DNA of 7,129 bases from DATMBL01 sp050735975 (lineage in GTDB: Bacteria > Desulfobacterota > Binatia > UBA9968), in contig JBOHVS010000367.1 in the NCBI GenBank assembly GCA_050735975.1, positions 1 through 7,129 on the forward strand, in the 5' to 3' direction. Numbering within the stretch: position 1 is the first letter of the stretch; each line of letters begins with the position of its first letter. Below the pieces are notes generated by a model that searched no databases, was not told the DNA's origin, and was given only the letters and a program-made list of their open reading frames with translations. Of the stretch, positions 5,120-7,129 are shown piece by piece. The translations under genes were made by a program, and so were the position numbers.

Positions 5120-6817
5120 CTAAGCCGCCGCTTTCTGCTCGCGATAAAGCGGCCCGCGCAGAACTTGGCCCGGAAGTTCACCGCTCATGCGGCCGTCCTC
5201 ATGGATTACCTTGCCGTTGACGATCGTGTAATGCATCCCGTCGGAACGTTGAATCAGCCGCTTGCTTCCCGCGGGATAATCGTTCGCCCACTCCGGTTCG
5301 TGGGAGCCCACGGTTTTAGGATCGAAGATCGCCAAATCCGCGGCGTATCCTTGGCGCAATAAACCGCGCCCCTGTAGCCCGAAAATCGACGCGACGTGGA
5401 AAGTCAATTTGTGAATCGCCTGCTCGAGGGTCATCACTTGCCGCTCGCGTACCCATAACCCAAGTAGGGTTGTGCAATACCCGAAATCAGCGCCGAACTG
5501 GACATGCGCGCCGGCATCTGAGGTGCCGACGAGGACGTACGGACTGCGGAGAATTTCCCCCATAGCATCGGCATCGCCGCCGTTGTTTGCATTCCAGAAT
5601 GTCGTGCCCAAGTCTTCTTCGAGGGAAAGATCCAGGAACGCATCCAGCGGGTCCTGATTCCGCATCGCGGCCATATCGGCGATAGTCTTGCCGTTATACT
5701 TTGCGTTTTCCGGTTTCATCGCCCTTTCCACCCGCACGATATCCCACCGGCGATGGAAGTTAGTCGGACGGGGGTCGGCGAGATCCGCCCGCAACTTCTT
5801 GCGCGTTTCCGGGTCGGCAAACGCCTGCTTGCGGACGATCTCAGGCAAGAACATCAGATTCTTCCAGGTAGGGAACTCATCGAACACCTGGCAGTTTTTG
5901 AGTTCGAAATGCCGCACGAGCGGCACGGTATGAGAAAGCCCGTAGGCCCGGTAACCGGCGCGGAAGATCGGCTCGACCGCGTCGAGCTGCTTGCGCCACA
6001 GGTTAGGTTCGGCCCAGCGGTGCTGCAAACTCTGCCACAGAACCGGTCTTTGCGTGCGGCGCGCCAGCTCATGATAAAACTCGAAGTGCTCGATCTTGTT
6101 GCGACCCAAGATAGTTTCGATCACGCCCGCGTTGCTCTCTGCAAGCACGTCGCACAGAGCGAAAAGCTCCTCATCATCGGCCAAGCGGCTGGCGACCGGC
6201 TTCCCGTCCTCCCGCATGTGCCGTTCGTTGCGGTTGGTAGAGATCCCCAACGCGCCGCCTTCCATGGCTTGCAATACGAGGCTGCGCATTCGCTGGACTT
6301 CTATGCCCGTCGCCTTGCGCTCCACCGCCTCTTCACCCATGACATTGTGGCGCACGGCAATGTGCCCCACGAGGCCGCCGACGTTGACGCCGATCTTGCC
6401 TTCAAAGTTGTCCAAGTATTCGCCGTAGCTGTGCCAATTCCATTTGATGCCTTGTTCTAAGGCAAACCTCGGGATCGCCTCGACCCGCACGAAACTTTTT
6501 ACCAGAGCGTCTTCATCACCGGGCTTGACGGGCGCCAAGGTAAGACCGCAGTTCCCCATGATGACCGTCGTTACGCCGTGTTGTGGTTCACACGTGCCGT
6601 ACGGATCCCAGATCATCTGCGCGTCGAGATGCGTGTGGTGGTCAATGAATCCGGGCGAAACCGCCAATCCGTCTGCGTCGATAGTTTGCGCGGCGCTTCC
6701 CTTTAGTTTTCCCACTTCGGCGATTTTGCCATCCCTGAGTCCGACGTCCGCCACGTAGGACGGAAGTCCCGACCCATCCACGACACGACCACGGCGAAGG
6801 AGCAGATCATAATCCAT
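5120..6817 (-). CDS. Metal-dependent amidohydrolase, N-acyl-D-amino-acid deacylase-like (COG3653 type)
   Basis: This 565-residue protein has the composite beta-sandwich plus barrel layout of the amidohydrolase superfamily. It has an N-terminal strand set (LLLRRGRVVDGSG), then SPGFIDHHTHLD with metal ligands His61 and His63, and MGNCG with Cys90, equivalent to the metal cysteine of D-aminoacylases. GHIAVR (151-156), GALGIST (188-194) and GTSDAGAH with Asp434, the likely catalytic aspartate, follow. A C-terminal sandwich (GYAADLAIFDP, TIVNGKVIHEDG) completes the fold. The family hydrolyses amide bonds of N-acyl-D-amino acids or similar cyclic or acyl amides. The expected His-x-Arg and Ser-His-x-Lys motifs are not evident where D-aminoacylases have them, so the substrate is uncertain. 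It is cytoplasmic. The start is backed by a consensus ribosome binding site, and a Rieske gene follows after 4 bases. Confidence 0.93.
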   Translation of the reverse strand: MDYDLLLRRGRVVDGSGLPSYVADVGLRDGKIAEVGKLKGSAAQTIDADGLAVSPGFIDHHTHLDAQMIWDPYGTCEPQHGVTTVIMGNCGLTLAPVKPGDEDALVKSFVRVEAIPRFALEQGIKWNWHSYGEYLDNFEGKIGVNVGGLVGHIAVRHNVMGEEAVERKATGIEVQRMRSLVLQAMEGGALGISTNRNERHMREDGKPVASRLADDEELFALCDVLAESNAGVIETILGRNKIEHFEFYHELARRTQRPVLWQSLQHRWAEPNLWRKQLDAVEPIFRAGYRAYGLSHTVPLVRHFELKNCQVFDEFPTWKNLMFLPEIVRKQAFADPETRKKLRADLADPRPTNFHRRWDIVRVERAMKPENAKYNGKTIADMAAMRNQDPLDAFLDLSLEEDLGTTFWNANNGGDADAMGEILRSPYVLVGTSDAGAHVQFGADFGYCTTLLGLWVRERQVMTLEQAIHKLTFHVASIFGLQGRGLLRQGYAADLAIFDPKTVGSHEPEWANDYPAGSKRLIQRSDGMHYTIVNGKVIHEDGRMSGELPGQVLRGPLYREQKAAA

Positions 6818-6825
6818 TGATAAAT

Positions 6826-6832
6826 CCTCCTT
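6826..6832 (-). promoter_or_regulatory. Consensus ribosome binding site of the amidohydrolase gene
   Basis: AAGGAGG on the minus strand lies 8 bases before the ATG at 6817. It is the strongest such site in the window and suggests efficient translation. Confidence 0.75.
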
Positions 6833-6885
6833 ACTGCGGGGTTGGGGCTCCAGCGGAGCGGATTGAGAGGCCGCACTTCATAGCG

Positions 6886-6893
6886 ATAATATA
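6886..6893 (-). promoter_or_regulatory. Possible -10 region for the amidohydrolase-Rieske operon
   Basis: The minus strand reads TATATTAT within an otherwise GC-rich leader about 70 bases before the amidohydrolase start. It fits a -10 box in position and base composition. No convincing -35 hexamer is found 16-18 bases upstream, so this is only a candidate. Confidence 0.25.
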
Positions 6894-7129
6894 CTCCAAT
6901 TGTACGAACATAGAAAAGACGGGAGGGGCTGTCAAATAGAGCGGCTGCCCTAACCCTGCCCTAACCCGGATTATTCACGAGGCCGGGAACACTATCAACG
7001 ACCTGTCGTGTTCTCTTTCATTGCAAATTTCAAATTGTAAAGTGCAAAAGTCAAAATGAATAAAACCTTAACAGGTCGAAAACGAGGGACAGCTCCCTGT
7101 CCGAACATTTTTCAATTTGCAATTTACAC
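6894..7129. repeat. Gene-free right end with nested inverted and tandem repeats
   Basis: No credible gene is seen from 6818 to the window end, about 312 bases. The stretch holds a GCCCTAACCC tandem (6947-6956 and 6958-6967). It also holds an 8-bp inverted pair CGACCTGT / ACAGGTCG (6999-7006, 7071-7078) and a 10-bp inverted pair ATTGCAAATT / AATTTGCAAT (7020-7029, 7114-7123). A 6-bp hairpin GGACAG-CTCC-CTGTCC (7087-7102) lies inside. The AT-rich CAAATTTCAAATTG-type sequence is like repeats I recall in environmental genomes. The left part probably contains the amidohydrolase promoter. Confidence 0.5.

Noticed and set aside
5116..5181. Upstream extension of the Rieske frame to an ATG at 5181
   Set aside because: These 22 codons overlap the amidohydrolase 3' coding end and give a basic, non-family N-terminus. 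The GTG at 5115 fits both the family start and the spacing.
5753..6460. 235-codon open frame on the plus strand
   Set aside because: It is antisense to the amidohydrolase, whose motifs are complete on the minus strand. The plus-strand translation shows no domain pattern.
7056..7129. Plus-strand ATG open to the window end (MNKTLTGRKRGTAPC...)
   Set aside because: It runs through the inverted repeats, lacks a ribosome binding site and reads like a translated repeat. The window end prevents a check.

Overview
The window looks like chromosomal DNA from an uncultivated, fairly GC-rich Gram-negative bacterium. The signs are YajQ, MsrB, a secreted TraB/GumN-type protein and intergenic spacers full of short palindromic repeats. 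That repeat style recalls metagenome-derived Deltaproteobacteria/Binatota/NC10-like genomes, but this lineage guess rests on memory and is weak. No phage, transposase, tRNA, rRNA or CRISPR is visible.

All nine genes lie on the minus strand, so the transcription order runs from the right edge to the left. (1) 6817-5120 is a large COG3653-type amidohydrolase with a consensus ribosome binding site. Four bases after its stop comes (2) a small Rieske [2Fe-2S] ferredoxin (5115-4792), which ends in a strong 9-bp hairpin. (3) 4658-4428 is a small membrane protein. Its reading frame continues past an in-frame TGA for 57 more codons and ends in a TGATG overlap with (4), an exported TraB/GumN-family protein. 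That gene in turn overlaps (5), a two-CBS-domain protein. After short gaps come (6) yajQ, (7) msrB, (8) a PaaI-like hotdog thioesterase and (9) an aldo/keto reductase, which is followed by a terminator-like hairpin.

Genes 1-2 look like one translationally linked pair and genes 3-5 a second coupled group. Genes 6-9 are co-directional housekeeping, stress and small-molecule metabolism genes with no obvious shared pathway. Three of the starts appear to be GTG (Rieske, yajQ, thioesterase).

The most notable observation is the TGA at 4428-4430. It sits inside what appears to be one conserved membrane-protein frame, at a position where I recall a cysteine in relatives. Nonsense mutation, selenocysteine insertion, readthrough/restart and sequencing error are all open. 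Secondary observations are the amidohydrolase-Rieske coupling, a 71-bp element with terminal inverted repeats abutting the thioesterase stop, and repeat-rich segments at both window edges.
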